Shown: positions 53,630 to 63,063, numbered from the stretch's first letter. The stretch is 64,000 nucleotides of DNA from Ruegeria atlantica (GCF_013032455.1 NZ_WQCF01000003.1:310001-374000), one strand, 5' to 3'. Numbers and translations: made by a program. The notes: a model not told the origin generated them from the sequence alone.

Positions 53630-53642
53630 AATGGGATCTGCG

Positions 53643-54530
53643 ATGAGACATCTCGATATTGTACTCACAGCTCTTGCGCCATTGGTTTGGGGCAGCACCT
53701 ACTATGTGACGACAGAATACCTTCCTGCAGGGTATCCAGTGACGATGGCCGCCCTCCGCGCTTTGCCTGCCGGCCTGTTGCTTCTTGTATTGGCACCGCG
53801 CTTGCCGAAAGGTATTTGGTGGCTGCGCATCTTCATTCTCGGAGCACTCAACTTCACGCTATTCTGGGCCTTTCTGTTTGTCGCAGCCTACCGGCTACCG
53901 GGGGGAGTTGCGGCGACGGTCGGTGCGGTTCAGCCGCTGATCGTCGTATTCCTCGCCGCACTGCTGCTCGGCACCGCAATCCGAAGCGCATCCGTGCTGG
54001 CCGCCCTGATCGGTATCCTTGGTGTCGGGCTGCTCGTCTTGGGGTCAGGCATATCGCTTGATCTGGTCGGCGTGATTGCGGGGGTAGGTGGTGCAGCCTC
54101 GATGGCGGCGGGCACAGTCTTGACCCGGAAATGGCACCCTCCTGCGCCGCTTCTGACCTTCACCGCCTGGCAACTGACCGCTGGCGGTCTGTTGCTGGTA
54201 CTTTTGGCCATCCTCATCGAACCTCCGCTTCCGCCACTGGATGCACGAAATCTATCCGGCATCTCTTACCTTGCTCTCATTGGGGCGGCACTCACGTATG
54301 TCCTGTGGTTCCGCGGTATCTCACGGATAGAGCCGGTTGCAGTCTCAGCACTCGGTTTTCTCAGCCCGCTCTCCGCCGTTCTGATCGGCTGGGCGTTGCT
54401 AGGTCAGGCGCTGACACAGATGCAGATCGCTGGGGCCGCGCTTGTTGTTGCGGCAATCTGCCTTGGTCAAAGGGCCGGGCGCGTCCGTCCGCCCAACCTT
54501 CCGAAATATCCCATCCGCAATTCAGTATAA
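53643..54530 (+). CDS. EamA (DMT) family transporter
   Basis: A 295-residue protein with ten hydrophobic segments arranged as two EamA repeats (about residues 5-135 and 150-285), as in drug/metabolite exporters such as RhaT/YdcZ relatives. Starts at 53631 and 53643 are in frame. The second is preferred because the first lies immediately after the operator. The substrate is unknown. Control by the divergent MarR gene suggests an inducible efflux function. Confidence 0.9.
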   Translation: MRHLDIVLTALAPLVWGSTYYVTTEYLPAGYPVTMAALRALPAGLLLLVLAPRLPKGIWWLRIFILGALNFTLFWAFLFVAAYRLPGGVAATVGAVQPLIVVFLAALLLGTAIRSASVLAALIGILGVGLLVLGSGISLDLVGVIAGVGGAASMAAGTVLTRKWHPPAPLLTFTAWQLTAGGLLLVLLAILIEPPLPPLDARNLSGISYLALIGAALTYVLWFRGISRIEPVAVSALGFLSPLSAVLIGWALLGQALTQMQIAGAALVVAAICLGQRAGRVRPPNLPKYPIRNSV

Positions 54531-54542
54531 CGGAGAACTCCA

Positions 54543-55184
54543 ATGAAACTCATTGTATTTGGTGCCACCGGCGATGTCGGTTCTCGCGTCGTAACAGAAG
54601 CGCTCGCACGCGGGCATCACGTAACCGCAGCTGTCCGAAACGAAGCAGCGCTTGCCAAATTGACAGAGGGAGTCAGACCAGTCATCGCAGACGCGACAGA
54701 CCCAGCAGCCCTCGCCGCCGCCATGGAATCGCAGGATATGGCGATCAGCGCGTTGCGCTCTCCGCCCGGGCGCGAAGGCGAGATCGTCGCTCTGACACGT
54801 TCGATCCTCAATGCTGCGTCACGCACGGGCCTTCGGGTGATCATCGTTGGCGGCGCCGCGCGGCTCCATCTGCCAAACGGCAGTCCACATACGGTTTTGT
54901 CTGACCCCGATTTCTTACCTGAAAACATCGTTCCGATTGCCCGGGCATCGATGGCGCAATGGGAACTCTGCGCCTCTGAAACATCGGCAAATTGGACCTA
55001 TGCCAGCCCGTCCGCCCTCTTGCAGCCCGGTCCACGCCTAGGCTCGTTCAGAATCGGTACGGACACGCTGCTCGTCGATGATGCTGGCAAATCGGAAATT
55101 TCAATGGAGGACTTTGCTGTTGCGCTGATAGATGAAGCACAATCAGCAAAGTTCCCGCGCGCTGCGTTCACGGTCGGTTACTAA
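54543..55184 (+). CDS. NAD(P)-binding oxidoreductase (NmrA/YwnB-like)
   Basis: A 213-residue Rossmann protein, 12 bp after the EamA gene and so in its operon. The dinucleotide motif is VFGATGDVGSRVV (residues 4-16). The family holds flavin reductase-like and NmrA-like proteins. No active-site signature was recognised for a specific substrate. Together with MarR and the exporter it forms a compact stress or xenobiotic cassette. Confidence 0.88.
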   Translation: MKLIVFGATGDVGSRVVTEALARGHHVTAAVRNEAALAKLTEGVRPVIADATDPAALAAAMESQDMAISALRSPPGREGEIVALTRSILNAASRTGLRVIIVGGAARLHLPNGSPHTVLSDPDFLPENIVPIARASMAQWELCASETSANWTYASPSALLQPGPRLGSFRIGTDTLLVDDAGKSEISMEDFAVALIDEAQSAKFPRAAFTVGY

Positions 55185-55280
55185 AACTCGTCTCAGAGCA
55201 CTATGGAAAGGAAGCCCAGCTAAATGACTAACAGGCCGGGCGTTACCTCAAGGGAGCAGTCCGCTGACACAAGACAATGG

Positions 55281-55388
55281 TCAATGCAAGGCCGACGCAG
55301 CTTCTTCCGCGATACAGTCCCGCGCCTGTCCTAAATTCTGCTCCCAGGTGTAGACGTCGGTTTTCAGGAAGCTGCAATGCAGAGTTGT
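55281..55388 (-). pseudogene. Possible C-terminal coding fragment
   Basis: The minus strand is open for 35 codons before TGA (55281-55283) and reads SFLKTDVYTWEQNLGQARDC then IAEEAASALH, a helical, protein-like end. It is bounded upstream by TGA (55389-55391) and lacks a start codon. The family was not recognised. Confidence 0.25.
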
Positions 55389-55550
55389 TCAGATTGATGG
55401 ATGTCTCCTTTGGGCCGATGAGCGTAGTGAGGGCTCATTACTGATGGAATTTACGACAAGTTTGCCGTATCGGAGCTGCGAAGCTCAGCCGACAAAAATC
55501 GTCCTCGATAGCCTGATCGACTAAAGTTCTTTTCTAGAAGAGATACTTTT

Positions 55551-55688
55551 ATGGAAACACTCAAATTCGATCCCTATAGCACGCAGATCAAACACGAGAT
55601 TGAACAGTATTTGAGATCCGTCAACGAAGGCGAGCAGGCTGTAATCTGTATGACTCAAGTTGTACCTTTGAACCTGAGGATTGTCTGA
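55551..55688 (+). CDS. Small open frame of 45 codons, uncertain
   Basis: It starts ATG at 55551 after AGAAGAGA and ends TGA at 55688. The peptide METLKFDPYSTQIKHEIEQY is charged and could be helical. No family recognised. It may be a truncated gene remnant. Confidence 0.25.
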   Translation: METLKFDPYSTQIKHEIEQYLRSVNEGEQAVICMTQVVPLNLRIV

Positions 55689-55851
55689 CTGTCTGGCCCC
55701 TAGATACCAAGGTTTGTTTGGAGAAATTTCGCTGAAAGCTCTTAAAGTCCTCAAGCGAGCGCAATAGCCTATTTTCGGTAACATTGACCAAATGTTTAGG
55801 GTGGGCAAACATAGAAAAAAGAACGAAATCTGACTTGGCGGGGGTGGTTGA

Positions 55852-56883
55852 TTGACACGTTTATTCATAATTGCCTTGGCCGTTACCGTTCTAAATACGA
55901 TGCCAATTTGGCTGGCTGAACTGGCCGAAAAAAGCGGGATTTCCGACGTGGCGGTTGGCCTGTTGGCAAGCGTCGTCTTGCTGTGCTCCGCGGTCGGATG
56001 TGCGATTGGGGCGGACACGCGAAATAAGGCTTTACTGCGTGGAGCCGGGATCGTTGCGTTCAGCGGCATTGCCGGTGCTGCGACGGTACAGGGTATTTCA
56101 ACTGCGGTTTTGTTTGTCGGGGCAGGCGGTGTTGGTTTGGCGTTTGGCGTTGTTTTGGCTTTGCCCCTGTCGCGCAGTTTCACAGAGGCAAAGGTTCTGC
56201 AAACTATTGGCAACGGAATGGCGATCGGGTGTGCCGCTTCGTTCATTCTGTTGGTTGTAATTCACGTAGCCGAGTGGCCACTACTGACATTTTTGGCCCT
56301 TCTTTCGGCGATACAGGTAATCCTGTTGTTTCGGAAAATGCCTGCGCAAAACTATCGCAATAGAGGGCATTTCAGCTGGAAGCGGGACATTAGCTTGCTG
56401 CCCTTTTTTATCTGTATGGGTGCATATTGGGCCTTTCTCGAAGTATTTTCGGCAGAGCAAGATCTTGGCAGTCTCAGCGCTTGGTTGGCCGGCAGCTTGT
56501 TGCTGTCCGGCTTGGGGTCCTACCTTGCTGGTATTGTGCCCAAGCGATTGGGCCTGCGCGCCAAGGTATTAGGCCTGCTGCTCGCGGCATTTGCTGGCGG
56601 GCTCACCTATTTGTCTAAAACCGAGTTTTTGGTTGGCATGACTATCCTGCTAAATGCTTTCGGACTTTTTCTGTTCTTCCCGCTCTATCTGGATCGGACT
56701 GATACTCCAGCGGCAGGCATGGCACGCTACCTTCTTTGTTTTGCATTAGGTGGCGTGATCGGGAGCCTTGCGATTGCTGTGGGAGGTTACACGGCATTGG
56801 CCGCCGCTGTCGTCCTCTCGGGCTTAATTGCTGTACCTGCTATGACGCGTCTGCGGCCTAAGACGGATATTCCGGAATATTGA
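55852..56883 (+). CDS. MFS-like integral membrane protein, function unknown
   Basis: A 343-residue protein with about ten hydrophobic segments and a TTG start at 55852. Weak MFS-type features are seen (ten segments in two halves, short loops, GSLAIAVGGYTALAAAVVLSG near the end), but motif A (GxxxDRxGRR) is absent. It is shorter than typical 12-segment MFS proteins. Its 3' end overlaps the convergent regulator by 26 bp. No substrate can be assigned. Confidence 0.75.
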   Translation: MTRLFIIALAVTVLNTMPIWLAELAEKSGISDVAVGLLASVVLLCSAVGCAIGADTRNKALLRGAGIVAFSGIAGAATVQGISTAVLFVGAGGVGLAFGVVLALPLSRSFTEAKVLQTIGNGMAIGCAASFILLVVIHVAEWPLLTFLALLSAIQVILLFRKMPAQNYRNRGHFSWKRDISLLPFFICMGAYWAFLEVFSAEQDLGSLSAWLAGSLLLSGLGSYLAGIVPKRLGLRAKVLGLLLAAFAGGLTYLSKTEFLVGMTILLNAFGLFLFFPLYLDRTDTPAAGMARYLLCFALGGVIGSLAIAVGGYTALAAAVVLSGLIAVPAMTRLRPKTDIPEY

Positions 56884-58411
56884 GCCCCGCCTTGCGCCAT
56901 CCTTGGATAGCCATTTCACCGCGCTCCGGAGTGATACCGGTCATCGCGAGTTCTTCATAGACGACGTCCTCGAAGATCGGAAACATCTCGCGCATGATCG
57001 CAGCCGCCGCGCGGGCTTTTTCGGTATTGCCCAATTCGCCGTGGAGCCAGGCAAGATGTGCCTGGTACCAGAAGAACTCAGGCATAGGAAACTTCTCAAT
57101 CTCCACCAGAGCGGCCTCGGTGAAACCCTGCGATGCGTATAGCCAGCATCGCGCGTAGTGATACCATCCGGGGTGGACTGGGCTCAGGTCCATTGCCCGA
57201 TCCAACAATTCGACTGCTCGATCATATTCTCCCAGAAACAGATGGCAGGACCCAATCTCGGCCAGAACATCGCAATGGCCGGAATTCAACTCTAGCGCAC
57301 GCTCGGCGGCGACCCTAAACCCCGCAATATCCATCTGATAGAAGATGGTCAGCGCCAGTGTCATTTGCGCGAAGGCATTCAGGCCGTCGCATTTCACGGC
57401 CTTGCGCGCAGCTTCTGCCGAGAGCGCCAAGGCGTCGATATCGGGGCGCTGGTTGACGTGATAGCGGTACTCTTCCAGCAGCAACATGGCGTAGGCCGCC
57501 CACCCATCCGAAGATTGAGAGTCAGTTTTGAGCGCGTCTTTTAACCTGTCCCGAATTTCCGCATGTATGGAATGATCGTAGGATCGGTAGTACTCATAAA
57601 ACTGCGCAACGAGGAAATAAGTGTCCCAGGACTGGGTGCGTCCGTCGGGCAGGGACCGAGCGATGTTTTTTGCCACAAGGCCGTGGCGACTACCAAGGCG
57701 ACCGGCAATGAGGGCGGCAATGTCTTCCTGAATATCAAACAGTTCTTCTGGTCCGCTGCCACGATCGAATTGCTCGGTCGCAACCAACGTTCCGTTGCTG
57801 GCCTCGGTTGCTTGCACGGTCACCCGCAATTGGTTTTGGGACCTTCGAACGCTGCCCTCGACGACATGAGTGACCGCATATCGGTCTGACATTTCCGAGT
57901 TTGAAGCCTTGTCAGTTGCCAACTGTACGGTTGTGCGATGTGAGAGCAGGGTAAGTTCGCGAAACCGGGACAGATTGGTAATCGTATCTTCGGTCAAACC
58001 TTCGGCCAGAAATCCATCGTCGGAGTTTGAACTGAGACTTTTGAACGGAAGTACCGCAAGCACAATACCGTCGGGTGTCGAGGTGTTTTGAGCCTTGGTT
58101 ACGGGCATGTCGATATCAGCGACAAAGCGAAACCCTGTGCCATGTATCGTCTTGATTGTGTGCTGGTCCCGGCCTGTGTCGCCAACCGCTTGGCGAGCTT
58201 CTTTCATCGCGGTCGACAAAGTGGCGTCAGTGATGAACCGGCCTTGCCAGACCTGTTCGACCAGCTCATCTTTCAGAACCACCCGGTCCCGGTTGGAAAT
58301 GAGGTATTCCAGAATTTGCAGGGTCTGCGGGGTGAGACTGTTACACGCCTCGCCACGCGATATCTGAAAGAGATCGGTATCAATCGTACAGTCATTGAAC
58401 GCATATTTCAT
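56858..58411 (-). CDS. CadC-like winged-helix regulator with TPR repeats
   Basis: A 517-residue protein from the ATG at 58411. The N-terminal OmpR/CadC-type DNA-binding domain spans about residues 1-105 (LTPQTLQILEYLISNRDRVV and VGDTGRDQHTIKTIHGTGFR). A TolB-like segment follows (VLAVLPFKSLSSNSDDGFLA, LSHRTTVQLATD), and TPR-like helices fill the C-terminal half (RAMDLSPVHPGWYHYARCW). No membrane segment is seen, unlike CadC. It is divergent from the homocysteine S-methyltransferase gene (166 bp), so it may control it. Confidence 0.87.
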   Translation of the reverse strand: MKYAFNDCTIDTDLFQISRGEACNSLTPQTLQILEYLISNRDRVVLKDELVEQVWQGRFITDATLSTAMKEARQAVGDTGRDQHTIKTIHGTGFRFVADIDMPVTKAQNTSTPDGIVLAVLPFKSLSSNSDDGFLAEGLTEDTITNLSRFRELTLLSHRTTVQLATDKASNSEMSDRYAVTHVVEGSVRRSQNQLRVTVQATEASNGTLVATEQFDRGSGPEELFDIQEDIAALIAGRLGSRHGLVAKNIARSLPDGRTQSWDTYFLVAQFYEYYRSYDHSIHAEIRDRLKDALKTDSQSSDGWAAYAMLLLEEYRYHVNQRPDIDALALSAEAARKAVKCDGLNAFAQMTLALTIFYQMDIAGFRVAAERALELNSGHCDVLAEIGSCHLFLGEYDRAVELLDRAMDLSPVHPGWYHYARCWLYASQGFTEAALVEIEKFPMPEFFWYQAHLAWLHGELGNTEKARAAAAIMREMFPIFEDVVYEELAMTGITPERGEMAIQGWRKAGLNIPEYPS

Positions 58412-58577
58412 GGCCCGGAACCGATCATGGTTGAAACAATTCTCGTTTGAAACAAGCCTAGCCCTCATACTTTCTCAGGAAAAGCTCAGATGCGGCTCGA
58501 GGTTCGAATTCGTGCCGCCGCTATTCCCATTTCATCCTTAACGGTCCGCTTTGGGGCCTGGAAACAGGAGAATAGCA

Positions 58578-59534
58578 ATGAAATATCGCAATGCGTTACC
58601 GCAGTTGAACGGCACCCAGATGGTGGCTGATGGCGGCCTTGAAACTACCTTGGTCTTTCACGACGGGATCGACCTGCCTCTGTTTGCAGCATTTAAAGCG
58701 TTGGAAAGCCAGGAGGGTATCGACGCCATAGACAGATACATGCGCGGGTTCGCCCGGCTGGCTGTAAACCATCGCCGTGGGTTCATAATGGACACTCCGA
58801 CTTGGCGTGCAAGCCCCCGTTGGGCGGCTGAACTCGGAGTTGACCGTGAGGAACTCAAAGAGGTTCATCGCGAAGTTATCGCAACGCTGGTCAAGATGCG
58901 GGACGAGCACGAAACCCCAGAGTCACCCTTTGTGATCAACGGAGTAATCGGGCCGCACAGCGACGGTTATGCCCCGACAGAAATCATGAGCGCGACCGAA
59001 GCCGAAACCTATCACCAGACACAGGTGGGCTGGTTCGCCGATATGGGTGCAGACATGGTTTCGGCCATCACCATGACCTATGTCGAAGAAGCGATCGGCA
59101 TCGTGCGCGCTGCACAGGCCGCTGATATTCCGGTGGTGATTTCGTTCACCGTCGAGACCGACGGCCGGTTGCCATCGGGTCAGGATTTGCGTTCTGCCAT
59201 AGAGCAGGTCGACGCCACCACAAAAGGTGCAGCGGCATACTTCATGATCAACTGCGCGCATCCCGATCATTTCAGTTCTGTCCTTGAGCAGGGCGGCGAT
59301 TGGACGAAGCGGATCATGGGAGTGCGGGCCAATGCGTCACGCCTGTCCCATGCCGAGTTGGACGAAGCTGAAGAGTTGGATGACGGGAACCCGCAGGAAT
59401 TCGGTGAGCTTCATCAGGAGCTTGCAAAAATTCTGCCCAATCTGACCGTCATCGGTGGGTGCTGCGGCACCGATCATCGCCATGTCGAGCATGTTTGCAT
59501 GGCAACCCGACAACCGACCACCGTAACCGTCTGA
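58578..59534 (+). CDS. Homocysteine S-methyltransferase family protein
   Basis: A 318-residue (beta/alpha)8 barrel enzyme. It starts at ATG 58578 with CAGGAG upstream. The three zinc cysteines are Cys226 in MINCAHP and Cys295-Cys296 in GGCCGTD, all intact. The N-terminal block GLETTLVFHDGIDLP is typical of the Mmp10/YagD-like subgroup that uses S-methylmethionine or betaine-type donors. The donor is unknown. Methylated sulphonium compounds are plausible in a DMSP-degrading organism but this is inference. An isolated gene between two regulators. Confidence 0.9.
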   Translation: MKYRNALPQLNGTQMVADGGLETTLVFHDGIDLPLFAAFKALESQEGIDAIDRYMRGFARLAVNHRRGFIMDTPTWRASPRWAAELGVDREELKEVHREVIATLVKMRDEHETPESPFVINGVIGPHSDGYAPTEIMSATEAETYHQTQVGWFADMGADMVSAITMTYVEEAIGIVRAAQAADIPVVISFTVETDGRLPSGQDLRSAIEQVDATTKGAAAYFMINCAHPDHFSSVLEQGGDWTKRIMGVRANASRLSHAELDEAEELDDGNPQEFGELHQELAKILPNLTVIGGCCGTDHRHVEHVCMATRQPTTVTV

Positions 59535-59668
59535 CCGACGAATTAGTCACATAATCCCGGACCGCGAAAAGCAGACTGTCATCGCAATAGGTCGAAGTTA
59601 CCGCAAAGCTTGGCGGCTCTGCGGTTCGGGAATCTTCGGGGCGATCACGCCGAACATAGGAGGTAAAA

Positions 59669-59953
59669 ATGACAACCGAACGTAGTTCTTTTTCTGTCCC
59701 GCCCAGCGTGGTGTTCCAATCGGTTGGCGCCAAGGCGCCAAATAAAAGGGGAAAGAGTGGCGTCTCATTTACTGGGGTTTCCGCCACGCTGTTTTCGCAA
59801 TTGCGTAGCGCCGTTATTCGTGAATATCGCTTTAGGCGGGATCTCCGGCATGTGTCTCAGCTTGATAAACGAATGCTGAAAGACATTGGCCTGAACCCGG
59901 AACTCTACCACAAGGATTTGCGTTATGGACGTGATACAAGTTGGAGTTTTTGA
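59669..59953 (+). CDS. DUF1127 domain protein
   Basis: A 94-residue protein with a strong ribosome site (TAGGAGGTAAAA). The C-terminal 40 residues hold the DUF1127 motif: FRRDLRHVSQLDKRMLKDIG followed by LNPELYH. This short Arg-rich domain is often duplicated in Rhodobacterales, and some members act with small RNAs or in stress and phosphate responses. The specific role here is unknown. Confidence 0.88.
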   Translation: MTTERSSFSVPPSVVFQSVGAKAPNKRGKSGVSFTGVSATLFSQLRSAVIREYRFRRDLRHVSQLDKRMLKDIGLNPELYHKDLRYGRDTSWSF

Positions 59954-60501
59954 CCTTAAAGGATTTGAACGAGTCTTATAGGGAATGCTTACCCCATAGC
60001 GTCAAGGTGTGCTTAAAAAATTCTGAGCACACCAACATTCAAGTACCATGGCTAGAGAACTCCGATGCTCGCTCGTATTACTTACTGTGACCAAATTGTT
60101 GGCAATACGGTAGAGCCTATCGATAGCTTAGTCCGCTGCCTGAACGCCCACCTATACCGTGATCGAGCAGGTGTCGCGAATGTCAGCAATGCGGATAGCG
60201 ACCGCAGCATCCAGACCTGGGTGCCAAGGTCGGCTCTGGGCCGTAACTGACAGAACCACTCAAATTCGATCAAAATTGCTGAGGTGCTCCACTAAAGGAG
60301 GTGAGATCGCCAAAACGTTGGAAATTTTTTTGCGTGATCGCATTGGTCGGTCCTCAATTCATTTGAAGACGCCGAAATCCGACGCTCCAATGTCGCAAAT
60401 TCTAACAAGATGTACGCTCTGACCGACAGTCTCACACCGCCAAACTTGGTTTCTTCCGCAGATCATTAAGGCTCTGGACCAATCTGAAGGAGGAGACCCA
60501 T
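59954..60501. other. Intergenic stretch of about 550 bp
   Basis: No convincing gene. A perfect 8-bp inverted repeat with 12-base loop (60006-60013 with 60026-60033) is followed by no T run. The rest includes short open frames that show no family features. The nhaC ribosome site (AAGGAGGAG) closes the stretch. Confidence 0.6.
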
Positions 60502-61974
60502 ATGTCTGGGAATGAAGACAACATACGGCAGCCCGGCTTGGTGCTGGCGCTCGTGCCAATAGTGCTGACCCTGTGTATGCTTGGGTTGCAACTATTCTAT
60601 TACGGTGACTTTACTCCGCATATTCCGCTGGCATTCGGGATCGCAATCACTGGCATCGTTGGCCTCATGCTGGGTCACAAATGGCCCAGCATCGAAGAGG
60701 GCGTATTCCACGTTATCAATATCTCACTGCCTTCCGTTTCGATTCTGATCACAGTGGGAATGATCATCGGCGTGTGGATCGCAAGCGGAACTGTGCCAAC
60801 GCTGATCTATTATGGTCTCAATATTTTGTCGCCTGAGCTTTTCCTCGCTGCTGGAATGGTCCTTTGCTCCATTGTCTCCGTTTCCTTGGGCACTTCGTGG
60901 GGAACGACAGGCACTGTCGGTTTGGCGCTGATGGGAATCGGTGCCGGATTCGGTATTCCAATGTATTGGACAGCGGGGGCGGTCGTCTCTGGAGCATTCT
61001 TTGGAGACAAGATCTCACCTCTATCGGACACGACGAACTTGGCACCAGCCGTGACAGGAACCAATCTGTTCGATCACATTCGGAATATGCTTCCAACCAC
61101 TGTTCCTTCGATGCTTATTGCACTCGTGATCTACTTTGTCGTCGGCTTCACTCTGATCGACACGTCGCAGGTTTCGTTTGATCGTATTCATGCGATCACC
61201 ACCGCGCTGGATGACGCTTTCTGGATCTCGCCGATCATGCTGTTTCCGGCCGTTCTGGTCATCGTGCTGGCGGTCATGAAACAACCTCCGATCCCGTCAC
61301 TGTTTGCAGGCGCCGTTGTGGGCGGCATCATGGCTATCTTCTGTCAAGGAGCTGGTCTGCATGAAACGTTCACCTTCGCCAATAGCGGGTACTCGATCGA
61401 TACTGGGGTTCCAGAAATCGATCCTCTGCTGAACCGCGGAGGTATTCAGTCGATGATGTGGACGATTTCACTGGTGCTTCTGGCTTTGGGGTTTGGCGGA
61501 GCGCTTGAACGCGTAGGTTGCCTTCAGGCGATCATAAAAGTTGTCATCTCGAAGGTGAAAACGTTTGCCGGCATTCAAACCTCGGCCATCCTGACCTCTG
61601 TCGCGACCAACACAGTTGCAGGTGACCCCTATCTGTCAATTGCACTGCCAGGACGGATGTATGCACCTGTCTATCGCGCAATGGGCTATTCCCCACTGAA
61701 TCTGTCCCGGGCGGTCGAGGAAGGCGGAACACTGGTGTCCCCTCTAATCCCGTGGAATGCGGGTGGTGCGTTTGTCATCACGGCGCTTGGCTTGGGTATC
61801 GCAGACGGCAACTTTGAAAACCTGCTGTATATTCCGCTCGCGTTTGCTTGCTGGTTGTCACCTGTCATCGGTATCATTTACGCAATGACAGGGCTGTTCT
61901 CGCCCAAAGCGAGTGAGGACGAAATCCGCTCTTGGGAGGACAGCAGTGAGCCCGTCGCGCAGTTGAGCGCTTGA
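60502..61974 (+). CDS. NhaC family Na+/H+ antiporter
   Basis: A 490-residue protein with about twelve membrane segments. Family blocks: SSIVSVSLGTSWGTTGTVGL-like region near residue 120-140, GAFFGDKISPLSDTTNLAPA with conserved Asp residues near 165, and GDPYLSIALPGRMYAP and EEGGTLVSPLIPWNAGG near 375-420. It exchanges sodium for protons, or possibly an organic substrate in the wider family. The GlxA-type regulator follows 72 bp downstream in the same direction. Confidence 0.92.
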   Translation: MSGNEDNIRQPGLVLALVPIVLTLCMLGLQLFYYGDFTPHIPLAFGIAITGIVGLMLGHKWPSIEEGVFHVINISLPSVSILITVGMIIGVWIASGTVPTLIYYGLNILSPELFLAAGMVLCSIVSVSLGTSWGTTGTVGLALMGIGAGFGIPMYWTAGAVVSGAFFGDKISPLSDTTNLAPAVTGTNLFDHIRNMLPTTVPSMLIALVIYFVVGFTLIDTSQVSFDRIHAITTALDDAFWISPIMLFPAVLVIVLAVMKQPPIPSLFAGAVVGGIMAIFCQGAGLHETFTFANSGYSIDTGVPEIDPLLNRGGIQSMMWTISLVLLALGFGGALERVGCLQAIIKVVISKVKTFAGIQTSAILTSVATNTVAGDPYLSIALPGRMYAPVYRAMGYSPLNLSRAVEEGGTLVSPLIPWNAGGAFVITALGLGIADGNFENLLYIPLAFACWLSPVIGIIYAMTGLFSPKASEDEIRSWEDSSEPVAQLSA

Positions 61975-61980
61975 CTGTTC

Positions 61981-62014
61981 CACACCAATACCAAGTCGGG
62001 TGTTGGTGTGTTTC
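61981..62014 (+). terminator. Weak hairpin after nhaC
   Basis: Arms CACACCAA (61981-61988) and TTGGTGTG (62003-62010) form an 8-bp stem with a 14-base loop, followed only by TTTC. It may weakly terminate or be an operator. Confidence 0.4.
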
Positions 62015-62046
62015 ATCCGCCGTGGTCGACACTGGGAGGAGAGAAA

Positions 62047-63063
62047 ATGAACCCGAGAAACTTTGTCCCAAAGGGCGCGGCCAGCTTTCGCATTGACTAT
62101 GATGGAACGGCCAAGGAGATCTATTTCCTGCTACTGCCTAAGCTGACCATGTTGGCCTTTAGCGCTGCAGTGGAACCTCTGAGGGTCGCTAATCAGGTTA
62201 CAAACAAAGAACTGTATAAGTGGTTTTTGATCACCGAAGATGGAAACCCGGTTTCTTGTTCGAATGGGATTGAGATTACGCCGGATTTTGCGTTGCACAA
62301 CTTACCGCGATCCTCGCGGCTGTTTGTTTGCTCAGGTATTGAACCGGCAGAAAGCACGAATCCTAAAGTCCTGTCGTGGATCAGCCGCCAAAAAACCTTT
62401 GGTTGTAATCTGGGTGGTATTTGTACAGGAGCTTTCGCCCTTGCTAAGGCTGGAGCTCTGTCAGGAAAAAGGTTCACATTGCATTGGGAAAACCACCCTG
62501 CTTTCGTCGAACATTTTGATGATTTGGAGCCATCGTCAAACCTGTATGAGATCGACAATGAGCTTATGACATGTGGCGGCGGACATGCCGCGACCGACAT
62601 GATGTTGGACATGATCGAAACCGATTTCGGAAATGACCTAGCGGTCATCGTTTCGGACATGTGCATCCATTTTCGGTCCAACAATAGTAAAACGCTTCAG
62701 AAATCAGCCTTTTCGGTGGCGTTGGGTAGTCGTAACCAGTACCTGATCAATGCGATGCAGATCATGCAAGAAAACTTGGAAGAACCGTTAGATATCTCTG
62801 AAATAGCAGAAGCCGTGCAGATATCTCGTCGTCAGTTGGAGCGTCTTTTCCAAAAGTATGTCGAAACTTCGCCTGTACAGTTTTATATCGAACTGCGCGT
62901 TTCGAGGGCTTACGCATTGCTCAGCGAAACAGAGATGACGGTTGCGGAAATCGCGGCAGCCACCGGTTTTAGTAGCGCTACTCAACTTACGGTACGCTTC
63001 AAGAAGCGCTATGGCGAAGCGCCAACTTCATTTAGAAGGGGGTGGTCTGAAAGACGGGAATAA
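62047..63063 (+). CDS. GlxA family AraC-type regulator (GbdR-like)
   Basis: A 338-residue regulator from ATG 62047, which has GGGAGGAG upstream. The N-terminal domain is a DJ-1/PfpI amidase-like domain (about residues 15-195: FLLLPKLTMLAFSAAVEPLR, LGGICTGAFALAKAGAL). The C-terminal AraC helix-turn-helix spans about 240-335 (DISEIAEAVQISRRQLERLF; TVAEIAAATGFSSATQLTVR). GlxA-type regulators include GbdR, which controls glycine betaine catabolism. This assignment is by resemblance. The NhaC and methyltransferase genes nearby are possible targets. Confidence 0.9.
   Translation: MNPRNFVPKGAASFRIDYDGTAKEIYFLLLPKLTMLAFSAAVEPLRVANQVTNKELYKWFLITEDGNPVSCSNGIEITPDFALHNLPRSSRLFVCSGIEPAESTNPKVLSWISRQKTFGCNLGGICTGAFALAKAGALSGKRFTLHWENHPAFVEHFDDLEPSSNLYEIDNELMTCGGGHAATDMMLDMIETDFGNDLAVIVSDMCIHFRSNNSKTLQKSAFSVALGSRNQYLINAMQIMQENLEEPLDISEIAEAVQISRRQLERLFQKYVETSPVQFYIELRVSRAYALLSETEMTVAEIAAATGFSSATQLTVRFKKRYGEAPTSFRRGWSERRE

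Larger units (their letters stand above)
55185..55851. other. Gene-poor stretch of about 670 bp with small open frames
   Basis: No full-length gene is evident. It holds a 45-codon frame (55551-55688, +) and a 35-codon coding-like stretch on the minus strand (55281-55388, with YTWEQNLGQARDCIAEEA). 55690-55850 shows nothing recognised. A large minus-strand frame here lies over the next gene and has a low-complexity composition, so it is not called. Confidence 0.5.

Noticed and set aside
55521..56246. Large minus-strand open frame of 241 codons
   Set aside because: It lies over the start of the membrane protein at 55852, has a low-complexity Pro/Ala/Asn composition and no family features.
60065..60250. 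Short open frame with ATG before nhaC
   Set aside because: No ribosome site, no recognisable family and odd composition.
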